DNA from: Ensifer sp. LC11 | Lineage (GTDB): Bacteria > Pseudomonadota > Alphaproteobacteria > Rhizobiales > Rhizobiaceae | DNA: 64,000 nt | Direction of reading: 5' to 3' | Assembly (NCBI RefSeq): GCF_001695835.1 | Contig: NZ_MBSO01000034.1 | Coordinates: forward strand, 186,001-250,000 | Part shown: piece after piece, positions 50,755 to 58,799 of the stretch | Numbering within the stretch: the first letter of the stretch is position 1 | Layout: each line of letters opens with the position of its first letter | The notes under the pieces: model-generated | Seen by the model: the letters and a program-made list of their open reading frames with translations, nothing else | Database searches by the model: none | Told to the model about the DNA's origin: nothing | Translations under genes and position numbers: made by a program

Positions 50755-52775
50755 ATGGACGCGTGCCGACAGACGGCGGCATCCTCTATGACGGCAACGA
50801 GACGGAAGACGACGATGACCTGATCGAAGTGGCGGAGAGCGACAGCGCTGCGCCGGCCGTCGAATGGAATGAGAATCAGAGCGAAACGGACGGGCTGAAA
50901 GGCGCGGAGCTCATTCAGGCCTTCGTGAAGCTGTTGCCCAACGGCCCCGGCGTCTATCGCATGTTCAACGAGACCGGCGACGTGCTCTACGTCGGCAAGG
51001 CGCGCAGCCTGAAAAAGCGCGTCAGCAATTATGCCCAGGGACGCGGCCACTCCAACCGCATCGCGCGCATGGTGCGCGAGACGGCGAACATGGAGTTCGT
51101 GACGACGCGCACCGAGATCGAGGCGCTGCTGCTCGAAGCCAATCTGATCAAGCGCCTCCGGCCGCGCTTCAACGTGCTTTTGCGCGACGACAAGTCGTTC
51201 CCTTATATCCTGGTGACGGGCGACAGCCGGGCGCCGGCACTCTACAAACACCGCGGCGCACGGAGCCGCAAGGGCGACTATTTTGGCCCCTTCGCGTCGG
51301 CCGGCGCTGTCGGGCGCACGATCAACTCGCTCCAGCGCGCCTTTCTGCTCAGGACCTGTACCGACAGCGTCTTTGAGACCCGCACGCGTCCCTGTCTGCT
51401 TTACCAGATCAAGCGCTGTTCGGCGCCCTGCACCGGCGAAGTCAGCGATGCGGGCTACAAGGAACTGGTGCAGGAGGCCAAGGACTTCCTGTCAGGCAAG
51501 AGCCAGGCGGTAAAGGCGACGATCGCCGCCGCCATGGGCGAGGCGTCCGAGAACCTCGACTTCGAGCGGGCAGCGCTTTACCGCGATCGCCTGGCGGCGC
51601 TCAGTCACGTCCAGAGCCACCAGGGCATCAATCCCTCGGGCGTCGAGGAGGCCGATGTCTTTGCGATCCACCACGAGGGCGGCATCTCCTGCATCCAGGT
51701 CTTCTTCTTCCGCACCGGCCAGAACTGGGGCAACCGCGCCTACTTCCCGAAGGCCGACCCGTCGCTGCCGACGGCGGAGGTGCTGTCCCAGTTCCTGGCG
51801 CAGTTTTACGACGACAAGCCCTGTCCCCGGCAGATCCTCTTGTGCGAGCCAGTGGAGGAACAGGAACTTCTGGGCCAGGCGCTTAGCGAGAAATCCGGAT
51901 ACAAGGTCGCGATCCAGGTGCCTCAGCGCGGCGAGAAGAAGGATCTCGTCGACCACGCGCTTGCCAATGCGCGGGAAGCCCATGGCCGCAAGCTGGCGGA
52001 AACCGCCTCGCAATCGCGCCTGCTTGAGGGCTTCTCGGAAACCTTCAAGCTGGAGCGGGTGCCGCGCCGCATCGAGATCTACGACAACTCCCACATCATG
52101 GGCACCAATGCCGTCGGCGGCATGGTGGTGGCGGGGCCGGAAGGTTTCGTCAAAGGCCAGTACCGCAAGTTCAACATCAAATCGACCGACATCACGCCTG
52201 GCGACGACTTCGGCATGATGCGCGAAGTGATGACGCGGCGGTTCTCGCGGCTGCTGAAGGAAGAAGGCAAACCGGATCGGAGCGCCGAGGCTGTCGATGA
52301 CGGCGCCTTCCCCGCCTGGCCGGACGTCATCCTCATCGACGGCGGCCAGGGGCAGATGACCGCTGTGCGGGCCATCCTCAAGGACCTCGATGTCGAAGAT
52401 TGCGTCACCGCGATCGGCGTTGCCAAGGGTGTTGACCGCGACGCGGGACGCGAGCGCTTCTTTGCGCTTGGCCGTGACAGCTTCACGCTGCCGCCGCGCG
52501 ATCCGGTGCTCTACTTCATCCAGCGGCTGCGCGACGAGGCGCACCGTTTTGCGATCGGTTCGCACCGTGCCCGCCGCAAGAAGGAGATGGTCAAGAACCC
52601 GCTCGACGAAATCGCCGGAATTGGACCAACCCGCAAGCGGGCGCTGCTGACGCATTTCGGCACCGCCAAGGCCGTCTCGCGCGCCGGCATCAACGACCTC
52701 ATGGCCGTCAGCGGCATCTCCGAGACGGTGGCCCGGCTGGTCTACGAACATTTCCATGATGACGCGGCGAAATGA
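50751..52775 (+). CDS. uvrC: Excinuclease ABC subunit C
   Basis: Makes both incisions around damaged DNA in nucleotide excision repair. The ATG at 50751 overlaps the SDR stop and gives 674 residues. The first 50 are acidic and non-conserved. The GIY-YIG nuclease domain follows (GPGVYRMFN...[13 protein letters not shown], about 62-90), then the cysteine region [17 protein letters not shown], the UVR motif, the RNase H-like nuclease domain ([20 protein letters not shown]) and a C-terminal double helix-hairpin-helix ([19 protein letters not shown]). Complete and typical. Confidence 0.98.
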   Translation: MNGRVPTDGGILYDGNETEDDDDLIEVAESDSAAPAVEWNENQSETDGLKGAELIQAFVKLLPNGPGVYRMFNETGDVLYVGKARSLKKRVSNYAQGRGHSNRIARMVRETANMEFVTTRTEIEALLLEANLIKRLRPRFNVLLRDDKSFPYILVTGDSRAPALYKHRGARSRKGDYFGPFASAGAVGRTINSLQRAFLLRTCTDSVFETRTRPCLLYQIKRCSAPCTGEVSDAGYKELVQEAKDFLSGKSQAVKATIAAAMGEASENLDFERAALYRDRLAALSHVQSHQGINPSGVEEADVFAIHHEGGISCIQVFFFRTGQNWGNRAYFPKADPSLPTAEVLSQFLAQFYDDKPCPRQILLCEPVEEQELLGQALSEKSGYKVAIQVPQRGEKKDLVDHALANAREAHGRKLAETASQSRLLEGFSETFKLERVPRRIEIYDNSHIMGTNAVGGMVVAGPEGFVKGQYRKFNIKSTDITPGDDFGMMREVMTRRFSRLLKEEGKPDRSAEAVDDGAFPAWPDVILIDGGQGQMTAVRAILKDLDVEDCVTAIGVAKGVDRDAGRERFFALGRDSFTLPPRDPVLYFIQRLRDEAHRFAIGSHRARRKKEMVKNPLDEIAGIGPTRKRALLTHFGTAKAVSRAGINDLMAVSGISETVARLVYEHFHDDAAK

Positions 52776-52903
52776 CAACCGGGCGTCACAATTCACCGGG
52801 CGTTCACATGCAATAGCGCAAATATGACAGTTGCCGACGATGACCTGTTGACCTCAGGCCAGCAAAGTCATTCTGTACCTGACGAACCAGAGAACACGAA
52901 TCC

Positions 52904-53491
52904 ATGTCCACGCCCGTCGCCTACAGCATCCCGAACCTGCTCACCTATTTCCGAATCCTGATCGTGCCGCTGATTGTCCTTTGCTTCTTCATCGAAGGGC
53001 GGCTGCACAGTTCGGACTTCGCGCGCTGGACGGCGGTTACACTCTTCGTCATCGCCTCGATCACCGACTTCTTCGATGGCTACCTCGCCCGCATCTGGAA
53101 GCAGACCTCGAATATCGGCAAGATGCTCGACCCGATCGCCGACAAACTGCTGGTGGCGTCGATCCTGCTGCTGGTCGCAGCCGACGGCACCATCGCAGGC
53201 TGGTCGATCTGGGCCGCGATCATCATTCTGTGCCGTGAAATCCTGGTCTCCGGCCTGCGCGAGTATCTTGCAGCGCTGAAGGTCAGCGTTCCCGTGACCC
53301 GCATCGCCAAGTGGAAGACGACGATCCAGATGGTCGCCATCGCCTTCCTGCTGGCGGGACCTGCCGGCGACAAGATTTTGCCCTACACGACGGAAGCAGG
53401 TATCGTGCTCCTGTGGATTGCCGCCGCGATCACGCTCTATACGGGCTACGACTATTTCCGCGCCGGCCTCAAGCACGTGGTCAACGAATGA
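52904..53491 (+). CDS. pgsA: CDP-diacylglycerol-glycerol-3-phosphate 3-phosphatidyltransferase
   Basis: Makes phosphatidylglycerolphosphate, the precursor of phosphatidylglycerol and cardiolipin. 195 residues with four to five membrane helices. The CDP-alcohol phosphotransferase signature is present from residue 45: DFFDGYLARIW then GKMLDPIADK, giving the D-x2-DG-x2-AR...G-x3-D-x3-D pattern. Its product is the substrate of lpiA 10 kb away. moaD overlaps its stop by ATGA, so lipid and molybdenum-cofactor genes share a transcript. Confidence 0.97.
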   Translation: MSTPVAYSIPNLLTYFRILIVPLIVLCFFIEGRLHSSDFARWTAVTLFVIASITDFFDGYLARIWKQTSNIGKMLDPIADKLLVASILLLVAADGTIAGWSIWAAIIILCREILVSGLREYLAALKVSVPVTRIAKWKTTIQMVAIAFLLAGPAGDKILPYTTEAGIVLLWIAAAITLYTGYDYFRAGLKHVVNE

Positions 53492-53748
53492 GCACCGTCA
53501 ATCTCGTCTATTTCTCCTGGGTGCGCGAGCGTATCGGCAAGGGCGAAGAGACGCTCGATCTTCCCTCAAGCGTCGTTACGATCGCCGACCTGCTTCAGCA
53601 TCTGAAGACGCTCGGCGACGAATACGAGACGGCGCTCGAACATGAAAATGTGATCCGCGCGGCGATCAACCAGGAACATGTCGATCACAGGGAGCCGATC
53701 GCCGGCGCCCGCGAAATCGCCCTCTTCCCGCCGATGACGGGCGGCTGA
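53488..53748 (+). CDS. moaD: Molybdopterin synthase sulphur-carrier subunit MoaD
   Basis: Ubiquitin-fold protein of 86 residues that carries sulphur as a thiocarboxylate on its C-terminal glycine for molybdopterin. The end PPMTGG has the required double glycine. It overlaps pgsA by ATGA and is four bases before moaE. No moaA, moaB or moaC lies nearby. Confidence 0.97.
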   Translation: MSTVNLVYFSWVRERIGKGEETLDLPSSVVTIADLLQHLKTLGDEYETALEHENVIRAAINQEHVDHREPIAGAREIALFPPMTGG

Positions 53749-53752
53749 GGCC

Positions 53753-54223
53753 ATGAGCGCGCCGGTCAGCGTGCGCGTCCAGCGCGGGGACTTCGACCTC
53801 AATACCGAGGTCGCGAAGCTCGCGACTGACCGCGCCGATGTCGGTGCGGTCGTCACCTTTTCCGGCCTCTGCCGAGATGAAGTGGGAACGCTTGCTGCGC
53901 TGGAACTCGAGCATTATCCGGGCATGGCCGAGGCGGAGATCGAGCGTATCTGCCGCGAGGCGGTCGAACGCTTCTCGCTCCAGGCCGTCACCACCATCCA
54001 TCGCTATGGCAAGATCGTGCCCGGCGAAAACATCGTCCTCGTCGTCACCGCGTCGCGGCACCGCCAAGCCGCCTTTGACGGCGCCAATTTCATCATGGAC
54101 TTCCTGAAGACTTCCGCCCCCTTCTGGAAAAAGGAGCATCTTGGTGATGGCACCACCGGCGGCTGGGTGAGCGCCAAGGATGCGGACGACACCGCGCGAG
54201 ATCGTTGGTCTCGGGAAAACTAG
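53753..54223 (+). CDS. moaE: Molybdopterin synthase catalytic subunit MoaE
   Basis: Adds two sulphurs to precursor Z together with MoaD. 156 residues; the conserved core includes GAVVTFSGLCRDEVG, the LELEHYPGMAEAEI block and the catalytic lysine region FWKKEHLGDGT at about 125-135. The gene begins four bases after moaD and ends the pgsA-moaD-moaE run. The enzymes that need this cofactor include the oxidoreductase at 44037-46154. Confidence 0.97.
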   Translation: MSAPVSVRVQRGDFDLNTEVAKLATDRADVGAVVTFSGLCRDEVGTLAALELEHYPGMAEAEIERICREAVERFSLQAVTTIHRYGKIVPGENIVLVVTASRHRQAAFDGANFIMDFLKTSAPFWKKEHLGDGTTGGWVSAKDADDTARDRWSREN

Positions 54224-54618
54224 CTGCTTTCCTGTTAATGTCCTGTGGACAACCCACTATTCACAGGTTTCATCTCTTCGAAAATTGTGCGCGCGCTGCC
54301 TTGCGCGACAACCAGATGTATGCCTATAAATAGATCAAGCCACTAGATATGGTGCTAGAGAATCTGGAATTTAGTTTCCCGGCGAGATTCGTCAATTCAA
54401 AAATGATGTTATCCAAAGCTTCCTTGCTTCGGAGGAGAATTGACTACAAATTTTCAAGGGATGATTATGCCTACTCGGGTGAACCAAGCGCCAACTTGAT
54501 TCACCCTGTAGAACAGCCAAAGGGGACCCGCCCCTCTGAGTCCGTGTGCTTGAGTAAGCCTCGGTATGCTGTTCTTTTGTCGACGGAAAGTCAAGCCGGC
54601 GGGAGAAAGGAGAAAAGC
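54224..54618. other. 395-base intergenic region of lower GC
   Basis: Between moaE and the 53-residue gene. It is visibly richer in A/T than the flanking genes, especially 54340-54480, and has no credible gene. A longer in-frame extension of the small gene (from 54349) lacks codon bias and is not taken as coding. It holds the promoter listed separately and a six-base inverted pair CCTGTG/CACAGG around 54243-54268. Confidence 0.5.
54440..54468 (+). promoter_or_regulatory. Candidate promoter of the 53-residue gene
   Basis: TTGACT at 54440-54445 and GATTAT at 54463-54468, separated by 17 bases, resemble -35 and -10 boxes. A transcript from here would have a leader of about 140 bases before the ATG at 54619. 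Confidence 0.35.
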
Positions 54619-54780
54619 ATGCCGATTGGTACGACTGCGACCACTGGTCAAAAGTGCCCGGAAAGCGGTGTGTGGAAAGTTGTAGGCAACCCTACGACAA
54701 CTGCACCGATCGCAAGAGGCAACGTGATGCCGCCTTACGGCGGAAAGGCTGTTACTTGGAAGCTCGTACAGCTGGCCTAA
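54619..54780 (+). CDS. 53-residue protein with CPESGVW motif
   Basis: A very small soluble protein with a strong ribosome-binding site (AAAGGAGA, eight bases before the ATG). The sequence begins MPIGTTATTGQKCPESGVW, then a GNPTTTAPIARGNVMPPY stretch and ends AVTWKLVQLA. One cysteine, two tryptophans, no membrane segment. It recalls small YjzC-like proteins with a G-x-x-x-P-x-x-G-x-W pattern, whose function is unknown; I cannot name a family. It lies in an A/T-richer pocket and is followed by a strong terminator, so it is a free-standing gene. Confidence 0.75.
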   Translation: MPIGTTATTGQKCPESGVWKVVGNPTTTAPIARGNVMPPYGGKAVTWKLVQLA

Positions 54781-54796
54781 CAGCTGATTAACCAAA

Positions 54797-54826
54797 GCTG
54801 GAGCGCGCCCACGCGCTCCAGCGATT
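54797..54826. terminator. Terminator after the 53-residue gene
   Basis: GCTGGAGCGCG and CGCGCTCCAGC form an eleven-base-pair stem with a CCCA loop, then GATTTT. It also lies just after the stop of the convergent permease gene (54834). Confidence 0.8.
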
Positions 54827-54833
54827 TTAAAAG

Positions 54834-55730
54834 TTACGGGATGACCTTCTCCCTGCGCGTCACCGCAAGCACGAGCACCAGAAATCCGAAGATCGCGAAG
54901 TCGCGCCAGAGGATCGGACCATAGGCGCTCCACAACGTTTCCAGCAGACCTACTCCGGCCGCACCGAGGGCGGCATAAAGCGGCGACGCCTGGCCACCGA
55001 TTGCGGCGATGAACAGCACCTTGACGCCGAAGGTGAGACCGGTTCCGAAATCCATGTTGCCGTAATAGGACGCCGCGAGAATGCCGCAGAAGGCGGCGAT
55101 CAGCGACGCTACGCCATAGGCGACGATGTAGACGGTCGCGGCATCGACGCCACAAAGAGCCGCAGCACCCCGATCCTCCGAGACGGCACGCCAGAACCGC
55201 CCTGCCCGCGAATGCGTCAGGAACCAGTGCCCGGCTGCCACCAGCGCCACCATAAGCAGCGTGTTGCCAAGCTGGATCACGGTCAATGTCACCGGAAAAC
55301 GCGGATCGTTCCAGAAGACGACGTTTGCGTTGAGAAACGGCGGCAGCCAGAGACTGCGGGTCTCAGAAGCAAGGCGCGCCGTTTCCATCAGCACCAGCAG
55401 GCAACCAAGTGACGCCACGACGACGGCGTTGGCGGAGGAAAAGGCGAGCGGGCGCATGACATAGCGCCCGGCAACGAGCCCGGCGCCCGCGCTGAAACTC
55501 ATCGCCGCCACCGCACCAAGCCCGATGGCCGCAGGCAAAACCAGCCACAGCCGGTTCCAGCCGAAGTCGGCAAACAGCACGAATATCTGGCCCGAGAAAG
55601 CAAAGAGCGCCCCATAGGTGAGATCGGCCCGCCGCGTTACGGCGAATGCGATGGCATAGCCAAAGGCGAGCGCTGCATAGAGCGCTGCGATTGGGACGGC
55701 GTTGGCGATCTGCTGCAGAAAATAGAGCAT
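54834..55730 (-). CDS. LivH-type ABC transporter permease, orphan
   Basis: A 298-residue inner-membrane permease of the branched-chain amino-acid type. The ATG at 55730 is chosen; a longer start at 55775 would run through the palindrome. It has eight to nine hydrophobic segments, and the cytoplasmic loop with the EAA-like ATPase contact includes GRFWRAVSEDRGAAALCGVD. No LivM, ATPase or binding-protein gene accompanies it. A CGNR zinc-finger regulator is divergent 67 bases away, so it probably controls the gene. Confidence 0.88.
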   Translation of the reverse strand: MLYFLQQIANAVPIAALYAALAFGYAIAFAVTRRADLTYGALFAFSGQIFVLFADFGWNRLWLVLPAAIGLGAVAAMSFSAGAGLVAGRYVMRPLAFSSANAVVVASLGCLLVLMETARLASETRSLWLPPFLNANVVFWNDPRFPVTLTVIQLGNTLLMVALVAAGHWFLTHSRAGRFWRAVSEDRGAAALCGVDAATVYIVAYGVASLIAAFCGILAASYYGNMDFGTGLTFGVKVLFIAAIGGQASPLYAALGAAGVGLLETLWSAYGPILWRDFAIFGFLVLVLAVTRREKVIP

Positions 55731-55760
55731 GGCGCATCCGGAGCGTGACAAGATCAATAT

Positions 55761-55786
55761 AACTGGTAAAATCAATTTTGCCAGTT
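55761..55786. promoter_or_regulatory. Near-perfect palindrome, candidate CGNR operator
   Basis: AACTGGTAAAAT (55761-55772) and ATTTTGCCAGTT (55775-55786) are inverted partners matching at 11 of 12 positions, with CA between. It fills the centre of the 67-base gap between the permease and the CGNR regulator genes and would overlap both promoters. This is a strong operator candidate for the CGNR protein; not tested. Confidence 0.6.
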
Positions 55787-55797
55787 AGGATTTTCGC

Positions 55798-56358
55798 ATG
55801 AGCTTCACCTGGACTGCCCATCGATTTGCCGGCGGCGCATTGGCGCTGGATGTGGCCAATTCCATCATCCTGCGCTGCGATCCGGCACGCCGCATCGACC
55901 GCTTTGCCGATGTCGCGGCGATCGACAGCTTTGCCGAAGCCGCCAATCGATTCGGTGCCGAGAGCGCCCGCTTCGGTCGGCTGTCCCCCGTTGCGGCAGA
56001 AAATCGTTCGAGGCTGCTGAGCCTGCGCGAGGCGACCGACCGGCACTTTCGCGCCGCGGTGTCAGCGGAGGCCGGCGCCGAACTGTTGGCGGACCTGCTT
56101 GAAGCGATCGCCGCAGTTCTGCGCGGATCCGTACACCACGGCGGCCCGCTGCCGCTCGACGCAGCGACGGCACATTCCGCGCTCAGCCTTGCCGCAAACC
56201 CGGAACCGGACCGATTGAAAATCTGTCCGAACTGCGGCTGGCTGTTTCTCGATCGCAGCCGAAACCGCAGCCGCACCTGGTGCGACATGGCTGTCTGCGG
56301 CAATCGCAGTAAGGCCAAGCGCCACTACCACCGCAACCGGGAGGAGACGGGCCGATGA
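55798..56358 (+). CDS. ABATE/CGNR zinc-finger regulator
   Basis: A 186-residue putative transcription regulator. The N-terminal ABATE domain (about 10-130, starting GGALALDVANSI) is thought to sense a ligand; the C-terminal zinc finger has Cys143, Cys146, Cys162 and Cys167 in ICPNCGWLFLD and WCDMAVCGNR, the CGNR signature, followed by a basic KAKRHYHR tail. Such proteins are predicted stress-linked regulators, with few studied. Divergent from the LivH-type permease and overlapping the lipoprotein gene by ATGA. Confidence 0.93.
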   Translation: MSFTWTAHRFAGGALALDVANSIILRCDPARRIDRFADVAAIDSFAEAANRFGAESARFGRLSPVAAENRSRLLSLREATDRHFRAAVSAEAGAELLADLLEAIAAVLRGSVHHGGPLPLDAATAHSALSLAANPEPDRLKICPNCGWLFLDRSRNRSRTWCDMAVCGNRSKAKRHYHRNREETGR

Positions 56359-56864
56359 CGAGGACAATCGGAATATTTGCGGCAGTCACCTTGGCGCTCT
56401 TGGCCGCCGGCTGCCAGCGCGAGACCGGCCCCGATCCGCTGAAGCTGACGGGCAAGATGTTCGTCTTCAACTATCGTCTCGCCTATGCGGTCTACACGAT
56501 CACGCTTCAGAAGACGGAAGCTGTGCCCGAGGGCAGCGTCGTCATCGCCACCTTCGAGAACCCGGTGGGCGGCGCGCCGTTCACCCTGACGCGCAAGCTC
56601 TTTCCCAGGCTCGACAGAGTGGTGCTGGAAAGCCCTGATCTGACCTGCGTGAAAAAGGAAAAGCCCTATGCGGTGACCATCGAGGTGAAGGGACCAGCCG
56701 GCGAAACGCTGCAGAAACTGGAGACCACCGTCACCTCCGATATCGACCAGGATATCCTGCCGGCGAAGGCGCTCGTCGAAGGGCCAGCCTACGACAAGAA
56801 TCCGGAGGTCTTCATAGGAGGAAAGGCCCCCAAATATTTCGAGACGGCCAAATGTCCGATATGA
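56355..56864 (+). CDS. Predicted lipoprotein of unknown function
   Basis: A 169-residue protein with a lipoprotein signal (MTRTIGIFAAVTLALLAAGC, lipobox LAAGC), so it should be lipid-anchored in the periplasm. The mature part is beta-rich with YTITLQKTEAVPEGSVVIATF and TLTRKLFPRL and has two further cysteines (LTCVKK and TAKCPI). No known family recognised. Its start overlaps the CGNR gene stop (ATGA), so it is made from the same message as the regulator and could share its function or signal. A hairpin follows the stop. Confidence 0.85.
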   Translation: MTRTIGIFAAVTLALLAAGCQRETGPDPLKLTGKMFVFNYRLAYAVYTITLQKTEAVPEGSVVIATFENPVGGAPFTLTRKLFPRLDRVVLESPDLTCVKKEKPYAVTIEVKGPAGETLQKLETTVTSDIDQDILPAKALVEGPAYDKNPEVFIGGKAPKYFETAKCPI

Positions 56865-56867
56865 AAA

Positions 56868-56891
56868 AACCGGAGTGTTTCCACTCCGGTT
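56868..56891. terminator. Hairpin after the lipoprotein gene
   Basis: AACCGGAGTG and CACTCCGGTT make a ten-base-pair stem with a TTTC loop. Only a broken T-run (TCAAATCTTT) follows on plus; the A-run before the stem gives a better terminator for the convergent ndk. Confidence 0.6.
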
Positions 56892-56940
56892 CAAATCTTT
56901 GTAATTTCAAGCCATTGCGGCCCGAAACGAAGATTTTGAA

Positions 56941-57363
56941 TCAGCCGACGATCTCGGTGCCCGAGAACCAGTAGGCGATTTCTTCGGCAGCGGTTTCCGG
57001 AGCGTCCGAACCGTGAACCGAGTTTTCGCCGATCGAGAGAGCATGAACCTTGCGGATCGTGCCTTCGTCAGCGTTTGCCGGGTTGGTGGCGCCCATGACT
57101 TCGCGGTTCTTGGCAATTGCGTTTTCGCCTTCGAGAACCTGAACGATGGTCGGGCCGGAGGACATGAACTCAACGAGTTCGCCGAAGAACGGACGTTCCT
57201 TGTGAACGGCGTAGAAGCCCTCGGCTTCGCGGCGGCTCATCCAGACGCGCTTGGAGGCGACGACGCGCAGGCCGGCATCTTCGAGCATCTTGGTGATGGC
57301 GCCGGTCAGGTTGCGCTTGGTCGCGTCCGGCTTGATCATCGAGAAGGTACGTTCAATAGCCAT
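56941..57363 (-). CDS. ndk: Nucleoside diphosphate kinase
   Basis: Equalises nucleoside triphosphate pools by a phosphohistidine ping-pong. The ATG at 57363 gives the normal 140 residues ([18 protein letters not shown]); the longer frame adds 13. The phosphorylated histidine sits in [11 protein letters not shown] near residue 117, with GSGPTIVQV-like active-site loop present as [12 protein letters not shown]. Complete and monocistronic. Confidence 0.98.
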   Translation of the reverse strand: MAIERTFSMIKPDATKRNLTGAITKMLEDAGLRVVASKRVWMSRREAEGFYAVHKERPFFGELVEFMSSGPTIVQVLEGENAIAKNREVMGATNPANADEGTIRKVHALSIGENSVHGSDAPETAAEEIAYWFSGTEIVG

Positions 57364-57465
57364 TGGCTCAAATCCCTTGTTTCTTGAGAAGTGGCGGTTC
57401 ATTAGCCGCCAATCCCACGCAAAACAAGGGGGCCAGCCGATGATTCGGCTTGGGCCAGGCGGGTT

Positions 57466-58155
57466 TCACGCGGCCGTCACAGTTCGCCCCAACCCGTCGT
57501 GCAGGTCGAGGCAGCGCTCAAACCAGTGGCCAACGGGATCACCCGGCTGAAGCAGGCGCTGCGGCGAGACGATGCGCGCCCATTGGAACGCTCCGAACAC
57601 GATATAGTCGGCGAAAAGCGGCTTCGCACCACCCAGGAATTGCTGAAACTTCAACATGTGGCGCAAGGGCTCGAGTTTTTCCGACAGGCCTTCAAGGGAC
57701 GCCGCACCGCTTTCGGCCACCGCTTCGAGCGACTTGCCGAAGCGCTTCTCCCGGCTCTCACGGAAATAGGCCCGGTCGATCGGATCGAGACGATCGTGAA
57801 TATCCCTGATGATGATGCGGGTGATGGCGGGATGCAACGTCGTCTGAGACCAACCCTCTACGAAACGGGCAACCGCCGTTGCCCCCTCGCCGGCAAACAG
57901 CGGCGGTCGCTCCGGATAGGTTTCCTCCAGATAGAGGGCGATGTCGAAACTGTCCGTCACCAGCCGCTCGCCGTCACGCAAAAGCGGCACGAGCTTGGTC
58001 GCACCGTTTTCGACGTCCGGAATCTCGGTAAAGCCGATCGGTACGACTTCGAAGCCGAGCCCCTTGTGCGCCAGCGACATCGCCGTCTTCCACACATGTG
58101 GCGAGAATGGCCGCGCCCTGTCTGTCCCACAGAGCGAATAAAGTTTCCTGGTCAT
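57466..58155 (-). CDS. Glutathione S-transferase family protein
   Basis: A 229-residue GST. The ATG start (MTRKLYSLCGTDRARPFSPH) gives a thioredoxin-like N-terminal domain with an SLCGTD segment that could supply a cysteine, then the glutathione-binding loop VPLLRDGERLVTDSFDIALYLEE. The C-terminal helical domain starts near residue 85. The beta-etherase/LigE-like group shares this layout. A longer frame beginning with TTG is not favoured. Role unknown; it lies between ndk and a DinB gene. Confidence 0.88.
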   Translation of the reverse strand: MTRKLYSLCGTDRARPFSPHVWKTAMSLAHKGLGFEVVPIGFTEIPDVENGATKLVPLLRDGERLVTDSFDIALYLEETYPERPPLFAGEGATAVARFVEGWSQTTLHPAITRIIIRDIHDRLDPIDRAYFRESREKRFGKSLEAVAESGAASLEGLSEKLEPLRHMLKFQQFLGGAKPLFADYIVFGAFQWARIVSPQRLLQPGDPVGHWFERCLDLHDGLGRTVTAA

Positions 58156-58289
58156 GCGAATTCCCCGAGCGGTTGCCGGCCCGTTGAACGACAAATCGGG
58201 CGCGTCATCAAATCAGTAAATTTCATACCTGATATCAGCCAACGAGATGCGGTTCTGGACTACATTCGCCTCTTTCAAGGAGACTACCG

Positions 58290-58799
58290 ATGCTCGATCA
58301 TTTTCGTATGTTCGCTGACTACAATCGCTGGGCGAACCGCCTGATCTACGCTGCCGCTGCGCAATTGACCGATGCCGAGCTGCGGGAAAGCCGGGGCGCT
58401 TTTTTCGGTTCGTTGCTCGCGACCCTCAATCATATCCTTGTTGCCGACCGCGTGTGGATGAGGCGCTTTACGCAGGAGGGGGACGCGCCGAGCGCGCTCG
58501 ATGCGCTCCTTCACGATGACCTTCCGGGCCTTGCCGCCGCCCGCGCAACGGAGGACGCGCGCATCATCGCCTGGGTCGGCAGCCTGGATGACGAACGGCT
58601 CGGCGCCAAGCTCACCTATACGCCGCTCACCAATCCGATGGTCATAACGCAGAAGCTCGGACCGGTACTCGCGCACTTCTTCAATCACCAGACCCATCAT
58701 CGCGGCCAAGCGCATGCAACGCTGACGGCGCTCGGCCACCCGTCGCTGGCGCTCGATCTCGTTTATTTCCTCAGAACCGACGGGTCACAGTGGGCGTAG
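58290..58799 (+). CDS. DinB-family protein (four-helix metal-binding fold)
   Basis: A 169-residue protein of the DinB/YfiT fold. Likely metal-binding histidines are in LATLNHILVADR (residue 50 area) and in NHQTHHRGQAHATL (about 130-143), the family's typical spacing. The start MLDHFRMFADYNRWANRL is characteristic. Many members are thiol-transferases for bacillithiol or mycothiol analogues or are stress-induced; no partner is adjacent. An ATG with AGGAGA upstream marks the start. Its end overlaps the convergent fusion gene by 15 bases. Confidence 0.92.
   Translation: MLDHFRMFADYNRWANRLIYAAAAQLTDAELRESRGAFFGSLLATLNHILVADRVWMRRFTQEGDAPSALDALLHDDLPGLAAARATEDARIIAWVGSLDDERLGAKLTYTPLTNPMVITQKLGPVLAHFFNHQTHHRGQAHATLTALGHPSLALDLVYFLRTDGSQWA

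Noticed and set aside
54349-54618. 90-codon upstream extension of the 53-residue protein
   Set aside because: The strong ribosome-binding site is at 54611 just before 54619, and the extension lacks codon bias and family-like sequence.
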